DNA from: Deltaproteobacteria bacterium
GTDB taxonomy: Bacteria > Desulfobacterota > Desulfobacteria > Desulfobacterales > Desulfosarcinaceae
DNA length: 64,000 bases
Assembly (NCBI GenBank): GCA_002747175.1
Contig: PDTK01000032.1
Location: 17,232-81,231, forward strand
Reading direction: 5' to 3'
Below are positions 40,008 to 50,155 of this stretch, in pieces (within the stretch, counting starts at the first letter, position 1; every line of letters starts with the position of its first letter). The translations under genes were made by a program, and so were the position numbers. Below the pieces are notes generated by a model. That model saw only the letters and a list, made by a program, of their open reading frames with translations, was not told the origin of the DNA and did not search any database.

Positions 40008-41053
40008 CGACCCAACCATCCCAATCGACAACAAACAGCGAAAACAGCCTGCTGACCCTCGACAATGTGGTCAAACACTTCGATATTTCCGGCGGTCTGC
40101 TGGAGCAACTTCGTTTCAAAAACGGCAAGCTCACCCGGCAGCGCACAACGGTCAAAGCGGTCAACCATGTCAGTTTTGATATCGCACCCGGGGAAACCTT
40201 CAGCGTGGTGGGTGAAAGCGGCTGCGGCAAATCGACCCTGGCTCGTACCACCATCGGCATCTATCCGCCCAACAGCGGCCGGGTTATCTACCGCGGCGAA
40301 CGCATCGACGATAAAAATGCCCGGCAGATGTTGCCTTTCCGCCGCAAGATGCAGATGATTTTTCAGGATCCTTACGCATCTTTAAACCCGCGCAAGACAG
40401 TCATGCAAACCTTGGAAGAGCCCGTGACGTTTCACAATCCGGGCATCGCTTCAAGCCAGGTGAAGGATCGGGTGACCGAGGTCATGTCCCAGGTGGGGGT
40501 GGATCCCAAATGGGCCGGGCGTTATCCCCACGAATTTTCCGGTGGACAGCGGCAACGCATCAGCATCGCCCGGGCCCTGATGGTAGACCCCGAATTCATT
40601 GTGGCCGACGAGCCGGTATCGGCCCTGGACGTGTCCATCCAGGCCCAGATCCTCAATCTGCTCATGGAAGCACAGGAACAAAGATGCCTGACCTACATGT
40701 TCATCACCCACGACCTTTCCGTGGTTGAACACATCAGCACGCGGGTGGCCGTCATGTATCTTGGCACCTTGTGCGAACTTTCGCCGGCCAAAGCCCTGTT
40801 CGAATCCCCCCGGCACCCCTACACCCAGGCATTGCTTTCGGCGATTCCCAGGCTGGGACGCAAAAAGAGTGAACACATCAAACTCAAGGGCGAGGTGCCC
40901 ACCCCCATCCATCTGCCCAGCGGATGCGTCTTTCATGGACGCTGCATACATGCCGACCAACGCTGCAGAAAAGAGGTTCCCACGGCCCGTATGGTGAAAA
41001 ACGGCGTCCTCGTTGCCTGCCATGGGGTGGAGGAGGAAAGGGTTGAGGGATGA
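40004..41053 (+). CDS. ABC transporter ATP-binding protein (DppF/OppF-like)
   Basis: GESGCGKSTLARTTIG; EFSGGQRQRISIARALMVDPEFIVADEPVSALD. Confidence 0.95.
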   Translation: MTTQPSQSTTNSENSLLTLDNVVKHFDISGGLLEQLRFKNGKLTRQRTTVKAVNHVSFDIAPGETFSVVGESGCGKSTLARTTIGIYPPNSGRVIYRGERIDDKNARQMLPFRRKMQMIFQDPYASLNPRKTVMQTLEEPVTFHNPGIASSQVKDRVTEVMSQVGVDPKWAGRYPHEFSGGQRQRISIARALMVDPEFIVADEPVSALDVSIQAQILNLLMEAQEQRCLTYMFITHDLSVVEHISTRVAVMYLGTLCELSPAKALFESPRHPYTQALLSAIPRLGRKKSEHIKLKGEVPTPIHLPSGCVFHGRCIHADQRCRKEVPTARMVKNGVLVACHGVEEERVEG

Positions 41054-41113
41054 GTTCTAAGTACTGAGTGCTGAGTACTCCGCCCTCATCCCTCAGAACT
41101 CAGAACTTAATCT

Positions 41114-42793
41114 TCAGGCCTGCTTGTAGCTTGGCCCCTCCCCACCTTCCGGGCAGGTCCAGGTCACATTGTGATACGGGTCCTTGATGTCGCAGGTTTT
41201 GCAGTGTAGGCAGTTGGTGAAATTGAGTTTGATTCCCTTGATGCCGATGCCGTCTTCGTTTGTTTCCATCTCATATACATCTCCCGGGCAAAATCGGGTA
41301 CAGGGGCATCCGTATGCATGATAGCATTGCTCCACACATACCTGCATGTCGTGAATGTGGATATGGCTGGGCTGGTCCTCCCGGTGAAGGGTGCCGGACA
41401 GGTATACGCCGGTGAGCTTGTCCACCAAGGCCGGATCTTTCCGGTCGGGCGCAGCGGCCTGGGTCACGAACCCGGCGGGACCGGTCTCACCATCCACTGT
41501 CGTCAGTGTCGTGGCGTCATCCACACACGACAGACGATCAATCAGCCCTCTGCCGTTGGAAACGTACTGGGCTGCCAGGTGCCCCCATTTAAACGGCCCT
41601 TTTTGTGCCAGGGCCTGGGCAAAATTGCGTCCCGTCAGCATTTCCCGGCCGGCCCAACTGGCCTTCAGGCGCCGCCCATAAGCAGCCAGGGCGTGTTTGT
41701 GGGTAGCGCCTGAATCAAGTGCCTCCATGATGGTCTCGGCCGCCAGCATTCCCGACTTCATGGCCAGGTGAATCCCCTTGATGGCCGGGGCGCTGTGCAT
41801 GGCTGCGCCATTGCCGGTAAACAGCGCACCGTTTACAGCCAGTTCCGGCATGCTATACCACCCTCCGGTGGATACGGCACGGGCCCCCTGTTCGACCACT
41901 TTACCGCCACGGATGATTTTGCGGACCAGCGGATGCTGCTTGAAACGCATGAACGTCTCATAAAGGTCCAACGACGGATCTTCGTAACCCAATGCCACCA
42001 GAAACCCCAGGGCAATGCGGTTTTCCCCCATTTCATAGATGAATCCGCCCCCCGGGGTGTTCATATCCAGCGGATACCCCATGGTATGTATGTCGTTGAA
42101 GGGACTGTCGGTGAAAAAATGGGTGTCCGGCAGTTGAATCACTTCCTTTATACCCGTTTCGAACAGCTCCGGAAGGCGTCCCGTCCGAATGGGCAATTTG
42201 CCGGCCAGCGATTTCATCAGATTTCCACGGGCCCCCTCGCCCAACACGGTCGCCTTGGCCAGCAGATCGATGCCCGGTTCGAAATTGGTTTTGGGCTTTC
42301 CATCCTTGTCCAACCCCTTATCTCCCGTACGGACCCCGGTAACGGTCACCCCGTCATCCGCCAAAAGCACTTCTTTGCCGTCGAATCCCGGAAAAATATT
42401 GACACCCAAAGCCTCGGCTTTATCTCCCAGCCACCGGCAGACCCGCGACAGGCTGACAATCGGAAATCCGGTATTGTGCATCTGGTGGGGTACCAGCGGC
42501 ACTCTATAGCCATGATGACCGGTGAGAAAAAACAGCCCATCGCCACGGACGGTCTGTTCGATCGGGAAACCCTGTTCCAGGTAGTCGGGATAAAGCTCTG
42601 AAATGGCAACAGGATTCATCACGGCTCCGCTGATGGCATGGCTGCCCACAGCACCGCCCTTATCGATGAGTGCGACCTCAAGCTCCCGCCCTTTCTCTTG
42701 GGCAAGCTGCATCAATCGGATGGCACCGGCCAGATTGGCCGGTCCCCCTCCGACAAAAAGAACATCGAATTCTATGGCTTCGTGCCTGGTCAT
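41114..42793 (-). CDS. Electron transfer flavoprotein-ubiquinone oxidoreductase
   Basis: FVGGGPANLAGAIRL; FCPGDVYEM; INFxNCLHCKTCDIKDPYHNVTWTCPEGGEGPSY 4Fe-4S signature. Confidence 0.93.
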   Translation of the reverse strand: MTRHEAIEFDVLFVGGGPANLAGAIRLMQLAQEKGRELEVALIDKGGAVGSHAISGAVMNPVAISELYPDYLEQGFPIEQTVRGDGLFFLTGHHGYRVPLVPHQMHNTGFPIVSLSRVCRWLGDKAEALGVNIFPGFDGKEVLLADDGVTVTGVRTGDKGLDKDGKPKTNFEPGIDLLAKATVLGEGARGNLMKSLAGKLPIRTGRLPELFETGIKEVIQLPDTHFFTDSPFNDIHTMGYPLDMNTPGGGFIYEMGENRIALGFLVALGYEDPSLDLYETFMRFKQHPLVRKIIRGGKVVEQGARAVSTGGWYSMPELAVNGALFTGNGAAMHSAPAIKGIHLAMKSGMLAAETIMEALDSGATHKHALAAYGRRLKASWAGREMLTGRNFAQALAQKGPFKWGHLAAQYVSNGRGLIDRLSCVDDATTLTTVDGETGPAGFVTQAAAPDRKDPALVDKLTGVYLSGTLHREDQPSHIHIHDMQVCVEQCYHAYGCPCTRFCPGDVYEMETNEDGIGIKGIKLNFTNCLHCKTCDIKDPYHNVTWTCPEGGEGPSYKQA

Positions 42794-43160
42794 GGCGATC
42801 CTCCTTCTTATAACGTTCGGGAAAAATTAAATTTACATCTTGGCTGCGCGATTGCGTACCTCAGATAGCCCGATTCAGTTTTAAAAACAAGGGGGGTGGC
42901 ATGTTGTGCCGGCTACCTGAGCACTTTACTGCGACCCCCTGGCAAGGCGGGATCTGGATTCCTCTGGCCGTTTCTTTTCTGTTCACCGGTCTCCGTTCTC
43001 TCATTTATATACTCCTTGTGTATCGAACCGATCCATGCTAAGGGTCATCTTTGATTTCAATATTGATTTTTTCCCTCGATAATTGATTCCGTCAACCTGG
43101 ACACGGCGACACTTTTCGCCGGTTGCCAACATTGATGAACGTGTAAAACGTCAAATTTCA

Positions 43161-43284
43161 GACGGATTTGCAAAAAATCCGAGATCAAGGCTTGCGAATC
43201 CCGAGGAATGAGGCGTACACAGGGTACGCCGCAGTGACGAGGGATGAAGCGTAACGCAGATATCGGTTTTTTTACGAATCCGTC
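43161..43284. repeat. MITE-like intergenic element R8 with ~26-bp imperfect terminal inverted repeats
   Basis: Ends GACGGATTTGCAAAAAATCCGAGATC and GATATCGGTTTTTTTACGAATCCGTC; CAACATTGATG at 43128..43138 and 43284..43294. Confidence 0.65.
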
Positions 43285-43312
43285 AACATTGATGGATAAG
43301 GAGACGAAAAGC

Positions 43313-43804
43313 ATGGCAAACAGGAATGATCGCGTATTCTGGTTACTGGTTGTGGTTCTGGCGTTATGCCTTCAGACGGTATTCGTTCTGGTAGACTGCC
43401 AACAAACCGCCACGGGAACGGCCATTGATTTTTCCAAAGCCTATTTCCTCCTGGATGCCGACATGGAGAAATATTTGTGCGGCGAGCTGGCCGGAGATGA
43501 TGATGAATCGGCCGCAAGCGCCTATCTTTACAAGATGAGCGAGGAGTCTCGGCAACGTGGCTTCGGCAAAGGAATGGTCCGGCAGACGATTTACCGCATC
43601 CATACCAAAACGCTTGCCCAGAATGCGAAATCCGCCACCATTCATGTCGAGGGTTTACGTCGGACCTGCATTCATCCGTTTTTTGCCTATGTGGCCAAAT
43701 TGTTTCAACTGGGGCAGGCCCACCACTTTGAAGAAACATTGGAACTGGTCAAAGAGGACGGCTGCTGGAAAATCTGTGGAACGCCTTACGGGTTGAAGGG
43801 TTAG
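43313..43804 (+). CDS. Membrane-anchored or secreted hypothetical protein
   Basis: N-terminal TM/signal VFWLLVVVLALCLQTVFVLV; SD GGAGACG before ATG 43313; the earlier ATG lies inside repeat R8. Confidence 0.6.
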   Translation: MANRNDRVFWLLVVVLALCLQTVFVLVDCQQTATGTAIDFSKAYFLLDADMEKYLCGELAGDDDESAASAYLYKMSEESRQRGFGKGMVRQTIYRIHTKTLAQNAKSATIHVEGLRRTCIHPFFAYVAKLFQLGQAHHFEETLELVKEDGCWKICGTPYGLKG

Positions 43805-43857
43805 TGCCCATCGGGAAGTAGATAGGAGGACTGAGTTTTGATGGCTAATAGCTAAAG

Positions 43858-43960
43858 GCTTACACCTTAGTTTTTTCAAGAAAACAGGAAAATAGGGTGT
43901 AGGTACATGGGTTAGGGGGTTCCCGCCTAAGCACTCAGTACTCCGCCCTGAACCCTCAGT
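43858..43960 (+). repeat. Dispersed repeat family R4
   Basis: GCTTACACCTTAG...AAAATAGGGTGTAGGTACATGGGTTAGGGGGTTCCCGCCTAAGCACTCAGTACTCCGCCCTGAACCCTCAG. Confidence 0.75.
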
Positions 43961-43978
43961 GACCATTTATTGTCTTTG

Positions 43979-44019
43979 AACGCCGGTTTCACGCGCATCG
44001 TGAAACCGGCGTTTTTTTT
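43979..44019 (+). terminator. Strong rho-independent terminator-like hairpin
   Basis: AACGCCGGTTTCACG CGCAT CGTGAAACCGGCG TTTTTTTT. Confidence 0.85.
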
Positions 44020-44170
44020 ATGGGCGCCGACCCATTTCGATCTCTATGTTTCCAATGCGCCCCCATGGGCCAAATGCGGGAAACCTGCAAACCAGCCGAT
44101 TATGGCTGGATGTTTGACGGGTTATGTGGTAGCTAAAAAAGGTTGTCATCGTATCAATTCAGAGGCGTCT

Positions 44171-44845
44171 ATGGGTACCAATAAAATTCTTGTAATCGCC
44201 ACCCGCAACAAAGGCAAATCGGCCGAAATCAAGGCGTTGCTGGCGCCTTTTCCGGTGTTGATCAAAGACCTGGATGATTTCGGTCCCATCCCCGAAGTCA
44301 TCGAAGACGGGGACACCTTTGAAGAAAACGCTTACAAGAAAGCCAGCTTTACCGCGCGGGTCTTGGGATATCCGGCCCTGTCCGACGATTCCGGGCTGGT
44401 TGTCGATGCCCTCAACGGAGCGCCGGGGGTACACAGCGCCCGCTGGGCCGGTCCGGCTGCCTCGGACACCCAACGCTGTGAAAAACTGCTGACCGAACTG
44501 GAGGGAAAGAGCGACCGGCGAGCGGCCTTTGAATGCGTTATCTCCATCGCCGTTCCCACCGGCCCGGCATTGACCTACGAAGATCGCTGCGAAGGGATCA
44601 TCACCCTGGAGCCCGCTGGCGAAAACGGATTCGGTTACGATCCGGTATTCTTCTTCCCCGCCCTGAACAAAACTTTCGCACAATTGAGCCGTGCGGAAAA
44701 AAGCCAGGTCAGCCATCGCGGCAAGGCGCTGCAACAGATCCAAAATGAATTCGATAAGGTGCTCACATGGATTGATCAGCATATACCGGATCCGCAACCT
44801 GTCGGCTGCCAGAGTCAGCCAAAGGATTCCGGCAGCCAAATATGA
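44171..44845 (+). CDS. rdgB: XTP/dITP diphosphatase (RdgB/HAM1)
   Basis: ILVIATRNKGKSAEIKALL; SDDSGLVVDALNGAPGVHSARWAG; ENGFGYDPVFFFPALNKTFAQL; SHRGKAL. Confidence 0.93.
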   Translation: MGTNKILVIATRNKGKSAEIKALLAPFPVLIKDLDDFGPIPEVIEDGDTFEENAYKKASFTARVLGYPALSDDSGLVVDALNGAPGVHSARWAGPAASDTQRCEKLLTELEGKSDRRAAFECVISIAVPTGPALTYEDRCEGIITLEPAGENGFGYDPVFFFPALNKTFAQLSRAEKSQVSHRGKALQQIQNEFDKVLTWIDQHIPDPQPVGCQSQPKDSGSQI

Positions 44846-44878
44846 CGATTTTTATTCATTCATAAAGGGGTAAACGGC

Positions 44879-46840
44879 ATGTTGAAAAAAAATGAAGGAA
44901 TCGACATTGTTCAAGAACTGGGAGGGATTCAAACCGTTGAAGAAGCCCAGGCGCTGTACGAACAGCGGTTGGACCCGGAACACCTTTCCCGCATCCGGAG
45001 ACTGAGCCATCCGGAGATTTTGATCAAAATTGCCAATGCCATTGCCATGTGCGATCCTGCACGGATATATATCAATACCGGCACCGACTCCGATCGCCAA
45101 TTTATCCGCCAACTGGCGTTGAACAAAGGGGAAGAGTCCTCCCTGGCCCTGGATGGGCATACCATCCACTACGACCTCAAGGAGGAGCAGGGGCGCATCA
45201 TCGATCGGACTTTCTATATCACCAACCCGGGCGAAAAAATCAGCAGCCTGGCCAACAAAATTCTGAGGGATGAGGCCCACCAGGTCATTCAGGAAAAGAT
45301 GGCCGGGATCATGAGTGGTGCCACCATGATCGTCGGTCTTTACATCCGCGGCCCCGTGGGGGCGGCCGCATCCAATCCAGCCTTGGAAATCACCAGCTCG
45401 GCTTATGTTTGCCACAGTGCTGAAATCCTATATCGCAACGCCTTCGATGATTTCGAGAAGGAAGTGGACCGACTGGGGCATTTTTATACCAATATCCACA
45501 GCGAAGGCCTCAACCGTGCCGAAGACCTGCCCAATGCTCGGGTCTTCATGGACCGCAGCCACCGTACCACCTATTCTTTCAATTGCACCTATGCGGGCAA
45601 TACCCTGCTGCTGAAAAAAGGCAACCATCGTTTTTCGGTGGACAAGGCTGTGTACGAAGGCAACGGACGGGAGTTGGCCGAACATATGTTTATTACCGGC
45701 ATCGACGGCCCCGATGGCCGTATTACCTGGGTCGCCGGCGCAGCACCTTCCGGGTGCGGTAAAACCACCACGGCCATGGCCGGCAACCATTTCGTGGGCG
45801 ACGACCTGGCACAAATGTGGATCGATGAAAACGGCAGCATCCGCTCCATCAACCCGGAGTGCGGTATTTTCGGGATCGTTGAGGATGTCAACTGGGAAGG
45901 CGACCCCATGCTGATGGACCGCCTCAGAAACCCCGGTTCCGAAGTGATCTGGTCCAATGTCCTTATCGATGAAAATGGTGTTCCCCATTGGGCCGGTAAT
46001 GGCGAAGCCCGGCCGACCCGGGGACGCAACTTCCAGGGCCCCTGGAAAAAAGACCTGACCGATGCCGGCGGCAAAACCGTTCCCATCTCGCACCCCAATG
46101 CCCGCTGTACCATCGCCTCGTCCGCCCTGGCCAACTACTCCGACAAAGCCGAAGCATCGGAAGGTGTAGAAACCCGTGTCATCACATACAGCGGGCGGGA
46201 CAGTGACACCATGCCGCCAGTATGGGCCGCCAAAAGCTCGGCCCATGGGGTGGTCATCGGCGCCTGCATCGTTTCAGCGGCAACGGCCACGGAAGTGGGC
46301 GCCTCGGGCGTCAAACGGGCGCCGTGGGCCAACGCGCCCTTCATTCCCGGGGCGCTGGGCGACTATATGAAAGCCCAATTCGACTTTTTCGGCAATGCGG
46401 CCATCGCTGAAGACAAAAAGCCGATCATGGCCGGGCTGAATTACTTCCTTACCCATGAGGCCAGGGGTGGCAGCGGCAAAAAACTGCTGGGCGAAAAAAA
46501 GGACGTAAAGGTCTGGCTGGGATGGCTGGAACGCAGGGCCCACGGCGATGTGGAGGCCATTGAAACACCCATCGGATTCATCCCCCGCTACGAGGATCTG
46601 AAAACGCTTTTCGAAACCATTATCGACAAAGCCTACCCCAAAGACCTGTATGACCGCCAGTTCTCTTTGTATGTTGACAACATTCTGGCCCGCAACGATC
46701 TGCAAACCGCGGCCTATGCCAAGGAGGAAAACATCCCCCAGATGCTCTTCGACGTATTGCGGGAACAGCGCGACGGCTTGATTGATCTGAAGACCAAGTA
46801 CGGTCCCATTGTCACGCCGGATCAATTGCTGGAAGGATGA
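44879..46840 (+). CDS. pckG: Phosphoenolpyruvate carboxykinase (GTP type)
   Basis: GAAPSGCGKTTTAMAG; EGDPMLMDRLRNPGSEVIWSNVLID; RGPVGAAASNPALEITSSAYVCHSAEILYRNAF. Confidence 0.88.
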   Translation: MLKKNEGIDIVQELGGIQTVEEAQALYEQRLDPEHLSRIRRLSHPEILIKIANAIAMCDPARIYINTGTDSDRQFIRQLALNKGEESSLALDGHTIHYDLKEEQGRIIDRTFYITNPGEKISSLANKILRDEAHQVIQEKMAGIMSGATMIVGLYIRGPVGAAASNPALEITSSAYVCHSAEILYRNAFDDFEKEVDRLGHFYTNIHSEGLNRAEDLPNARVFMDRSHRTTYSFNCTYAGNTLLLKKGNHRFSVDKAVYEGNGRELAEHMFITGIDGPDGRITWVAGAAPSGCGKTTTAMAGNHFVGDDLAQMWIDENGSIRSINPECGIFGIVEDVNWEGDPMLMDRLRNPGSEVIWSNVLIDENGVPHWAGNGEARPTRGRNFQGPWKKDLTDAGGKTVPISHPNARCTIASSALANYSDKAEASEGVETRVITYSGRDSDTMPPVWAAKSSAHGVVIGACIVSAATATEVGASGVKRAPWANAPFIPGALGDYMKAQFDFFGNAAIAEDKKPIMAGLNYFLTHEARGGSGKKLLGEKKDVKVWLGWLERRAHGDVEAIETPIGFIPRYEDLKTLFETIIDKAYPKDLYDRQFSLYVDNILARNDLQTAAYAKEENIPQMLFDVLREQRDGLIDLKTKYGPIVTPDQLLEG

Positions 46841-46904
46841 TACCCGGCCATTCCGGGACTTGGGGCTGCATCGCAACAAGGCAAAACGCGTGACTCACCC
46901 ACTG

Positions 46905-46935
46905 GGGCGGCAGGAAAAAATTCTGCCGCCCTTTT
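46905..46935 (+). terminator. Rho-independent terminator after pckG
   Basis: GGGCGGCAG gaaaaaatt CTGCCGCCC TTTT. Confidence 0.8.
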
Positions 46936-47098
46936 GTTTGAAACCACCATGGTCATGGCCGGAAACCATTATTTTTTCCTTTTGGCATCTCTTTCGAAAT
47001 AGACATCCATGGTAAAATTGGTTATTCGAGGGGTTCAAGACCGCCCGCATTGACCCCAATGGATGGTCTGAGCAGGCATCGTTTGTAATATCGAAGAC

Positions 47099-48334
47099 AT
47101 GAAACAGCGCACGCAACCCATCATTCAAGATTCTTTTGCATCCGCCATCTTGAACCGCCGCATGCTGGTTTCCCTGGTCATGGGATTTTCCTGTGGTTTG
47201 CCGCTGCTGCTGACGCTGTCGGTGCTGCAAGCCTGGATGACCGAAGCGGGCGTCGATCTGACCACCATCGGGTTAATGACGCTGGTAAGCCTTCCCTATA
47301 CCCTCAAGTTTCTCTGGGCCCCGCTTGTCGATCGCTACACCCTGCCGTTTTTCGGACGCAGACGGGGATGGCTGCTGATCTCCCAAATCGCCTTGATGGC
47401 CGCGTTAATTCATCTGGGCCACAGCAATCCGGTCGCCCATTCCGAATTGCTCGCGCTGGCAGCCTTAGCGGTCGCCTTTTTCAGTGCCTCCCAGGACATC
47501 GTGGTGGATGCCTACCGGCGCGAAGACCTGCCCGACCATGAGCTGGGGCTGGGTTCGTCTCTGTACGTCAACGGATACCGGGTTGGAATGCTGCTGGCAT
47601 CGGGCGGCGGCCTGATTCTGGCTGACCACATTCCTTTTTCATGGGTTTACACGATCATGGCCCTGTGCCTGTTTCCGGGAGTGGGCACCACCTTGCTGAC
47701 CCCCGAACCACAGGTGAATTCGGCGCCTCAAACACTCGCACGGGCCATTACCGATCCCCTGAAAGAATATTTCAGCCGCCCCAATGCCCTATGGATACTG
47801 GCTTTCATCCTGATGTACAAAATCGGCGACACCATGGCTGCGGCCATGACCACGCCTTTTTACCTGGACATCGGCTTCACCAAAACCCAGATCGGCGCCG
47901 TGGTCAAGTTGTTCGGATTCTGGGCCACCGTCGGCGGCGGACTGCTGGGCGGCGTCCTGATGATCCGTTTGGGCATCTGGCCCAGCCTGTGGATATTCGG
48001 CGTCCTGCAGGCCCTTTCCACGGCCGGTTTCGCCCTGCTGGCGGTAATCGGCCCCAGTCTGGCCGGACTGGCCGGGGTCATCGCTTTCGAAAATCTCAGC
48101 GCGGGCATGGGTACGGCGGCCTATGCCGCCTACATGGCCAGCATCACCGACAAACGCTTCACGGCCACCCAATATGCCCTGCTGACCAGTCTGATGGGCG
48201 TTCCACGTGTGCTGGCATCGGCACCCACCGGCTATCTGGCCACACACATGGGGTGGGTAGGTTTTTTTGTCTTGTGTACCCTGATCGCCCTGCCGGGCCT
48301 GCTTTTGTTGCCGCGCATCCGGCGCAGTGCATAG
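47099..48334 (+). CDS. MFS transporter, AmpG-like
   Basis: LVMGFSCGLPLLLTLSVLQAWMTEAGVDLTTIGLMTLVSLPYTLKFLWAPLVDRY; ASQDIVVDAYRREDL. Confidence 0.85.
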   Translation: MKQRTQPIIQDSFASAILNRRMLVSLVMGFSCGLPLLLTLSVLQAWMTEAGVDLTTIGLMTLVSLPYTLKFLWAPLVDRYTLPFFGRRRGWLLISQIALMAALIHLGHSNPVAHSELLALAALAVAFFSASQDIVVDAYRREDLPDHELGLGSSLYVNGYRVGMLLASGGGLILADHIPFSWVYTIMALCLFPGVGTTLLTPEPQVNSAPQTLARAITDPLKEYFSRPNALWILAFILMYKIGDTMAAAMTTPFYLDIGFTKTQIGAVVKLFGFWATVGGGLLGGVLMIRLGIWPSLWIFGVLQALSTAGFALLAVIGPSLAGLAGVIAFENLSAGMGTAAYAAYMASITDKRFTATQYALLTSLMGVPRVLASAPTGYLATHMGWVGFFVLCTLIALPGLLLLPRIRRSA

Positions 48335-48403
48335 AAACCCAAATTTATTTCATATCCATTTCATGAAAAAAACCGGTGCGAACAAAAAAGGAGTCCAACA
48401 CCC

Positions 48404-50152
48404 GTGTCATCTTCAAAATCACCTGAAATCGCCACCACCGAACGGATTCGCCAACTGGCCGCAGCCCGGCAGCAGACCCTGGCCCTTGAGCCCGCCGAGG
48501 CCATGCAGGCCATTTTCGAACACCCCCAGCCGGCGGCACTGGTCCATTCGTTCACCGGGGAGGATCTCCATTTTCTGATTCACGATATCGGTCTGGAAAA
48601 CGCATTGCCGCTGATTGCCCTGGCCTCAAATCGACAATGGGAATATTTTCTGGACACGGAAATCTGGCACCGGGATCGACTGAATATTCCCCGGACAACG
48701 GCATGGCTGCAACTGCTTTTGCAGGCCGATTCACAGCGATTGACAAGCTGGTGCTTTGAAGAGAAACTGGAATTTCTGGAATTGTACCTGTTCCGCAATA
48801 TAGAGGTCTGCATCCGGGAATCGGACCAGGCACCCTCGGATCTCGGCGAGGGATTTTTCACGGATGACGACACCTTCTATATTCGCTTCGTGGATTACCC
48901 GACCGAGACACCGGAGGAGGAATCGATCAAGGCCCTGCGCAACGACATGCTCGGCCAACTGCTGCGCCGGTTATCCATTTACGATCACCCTCGCTATCAG
49001 GGCCTGCTTCTGGAAGCCGCCTCGCTGATTCCAGGCGAAACAGAAGAGGCGTTGTTTCGGCTGCGAAACGTGCGCCTGGCGGAAAAAGGCTTCTTGCCCT
49101 TCGACGAGGCCATCGGTGTGTACCAACCGCTGCGTCCCGGAGACCTCGAGGCCAGGAGCCAAAAAATCATGCGCCCTGCTGAAAACGACCACTCGCTACT
49201 GCCGGCCCCGCAGTTTTCGGCCGTATTTCTTGATGGGGACGACTTGTTCGCCCGTGCCTTAAAAGGCATTTCCAAAGCACCTGTGCTGCAACAGCTTCAA
49301 AGCGAGGTGGCCAGCTTATGCAATCAGGTGATCGCCGCGGACCAGATGGTCATCAGGGGCCGTCGGCAGCTTCAGGTCGTGGTCGATAAAGTCAGCAGCT
49401 ACCTGAGCATCGGTCTTGAACGGATTACGGTGGCCGCGTCCCATCAACCCGAGCCACGAGCCTGCGCTGCAATCCAGCGCCACATGCTTGCGGACATCTT
49501 CAGAACCGGCTATTCGTGTGCCCTGGAACTCAAGTGGCAGGCAGATCGCTGGTATCGCGAAAGCTGGAGTTTTAACCGGAAGATTGATCTCACGTTCTGG
49601 GGCGAAAACTGGCTTGGACAATTGGGCGGCTTGTTGATCAAGAGGCCCCAATTTTACGATCCGAACCTGCCTGAGACCAATTACCGTGATTTCACGGCCA
49701 TGGATGAAATCGAACAAACCCGCAATGCCCTGGAACAGGTGATGGCCCTGGATCAACTTTTCAGCCGATTGGGCCTGAAAAATGAAAACGTGTCCGCGCA
49801 CCCCTTTGCCGATTACAAGAACCTGCTGCTTACCCAATGGGCCCGGAGCTGTTCAAATCTGCCACCGGTCGATGTCGGAACATCGGACGTGACCATCGGG
49901 CTGGATGCGTTCAAAAATTTTTACCGCAGCCTGTGGACCCCCACCCCACATGGCGCCATTATCGAAGACGCGCGTAAAAGCGATTTTCTGGAATGGATTG
50001 CGCACACCTGCGAAATGCCATCGGAAGAAGTGTCCCGGCGACTGGGGTGGGTTTTCGAAGCCCTATTCGATGAAATCACAGAGGAATTGGCAAATGTGGC
50101 GACCGGCAACCTGGAACCGCGGCACATTCATCTCTTTCTGCTCAAGGCCTGA
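48404..50152 (+). CDS. Conserved hypothetical protein (DUF6178-like)
   Basis: 582 aa; ENALPLIALASNRQWEYFLDTEIWHRDRLN; adjacent to the next co-directional gene. Confidence 0.65.
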   Translation: MSSSKSPEIATTERIRQLAAARQQTLALEPAEAMQAIFEHPQPAALVHSFTGEDLHFLIHDIGLENALPLIALASNRQWEYFLDTEIWHRDRLNIPRTTAWLQLLLQADSQRLTSWCFEEKLEFLELYLFRNIEVCIRESDQAPSDLGEGFFTDDDTFYIRFVDYPTETPEEESIKALRNDMLGQLLRRLSIYDHPRYQGLLLEAASLIPGETEEALFRLRNVRLAEKGFLPFDEAIGVYQPLRPGDLEARSQKIMRPAENDHSLLPAPQFSAVFLDGDDLFARALKGISKAPVLQQLQSEVASLCNQVIAADQMVIRGRRQLQVVVDKVSSYLSIGLERITVAASHQPEPRACAAIQRHMLADIFRTGYSCALELKWQADRWYRESWSFNRKIDLTFWGENWLGQLGGLLIKRPQFYDPNLPETNYRDFTAMDEIEQTRNALEQVMALDQLFSRLGLKNENVSAHPFADYKNLLLTQWARSCSNLPPVDVGTSDVTIGLDAFKNFYRSLWTPTPHGAIIEDARKSDFLEWIAHTCEMPSEEVSRRLGWVFEALFDEITEELANVATGNLEPRHIHLFLLKA

Positions 50153-50155
50153 GCG

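Noticed and set aside
39027-40034. 335-aa minus-strand ORF
   Set aside because: Antisense to the DppD-like ATPase; low-plausibility composition.
41768-42601. 277-aa plus-strand ORF
   Set aside because: Antisense shadow of ETF-QO.
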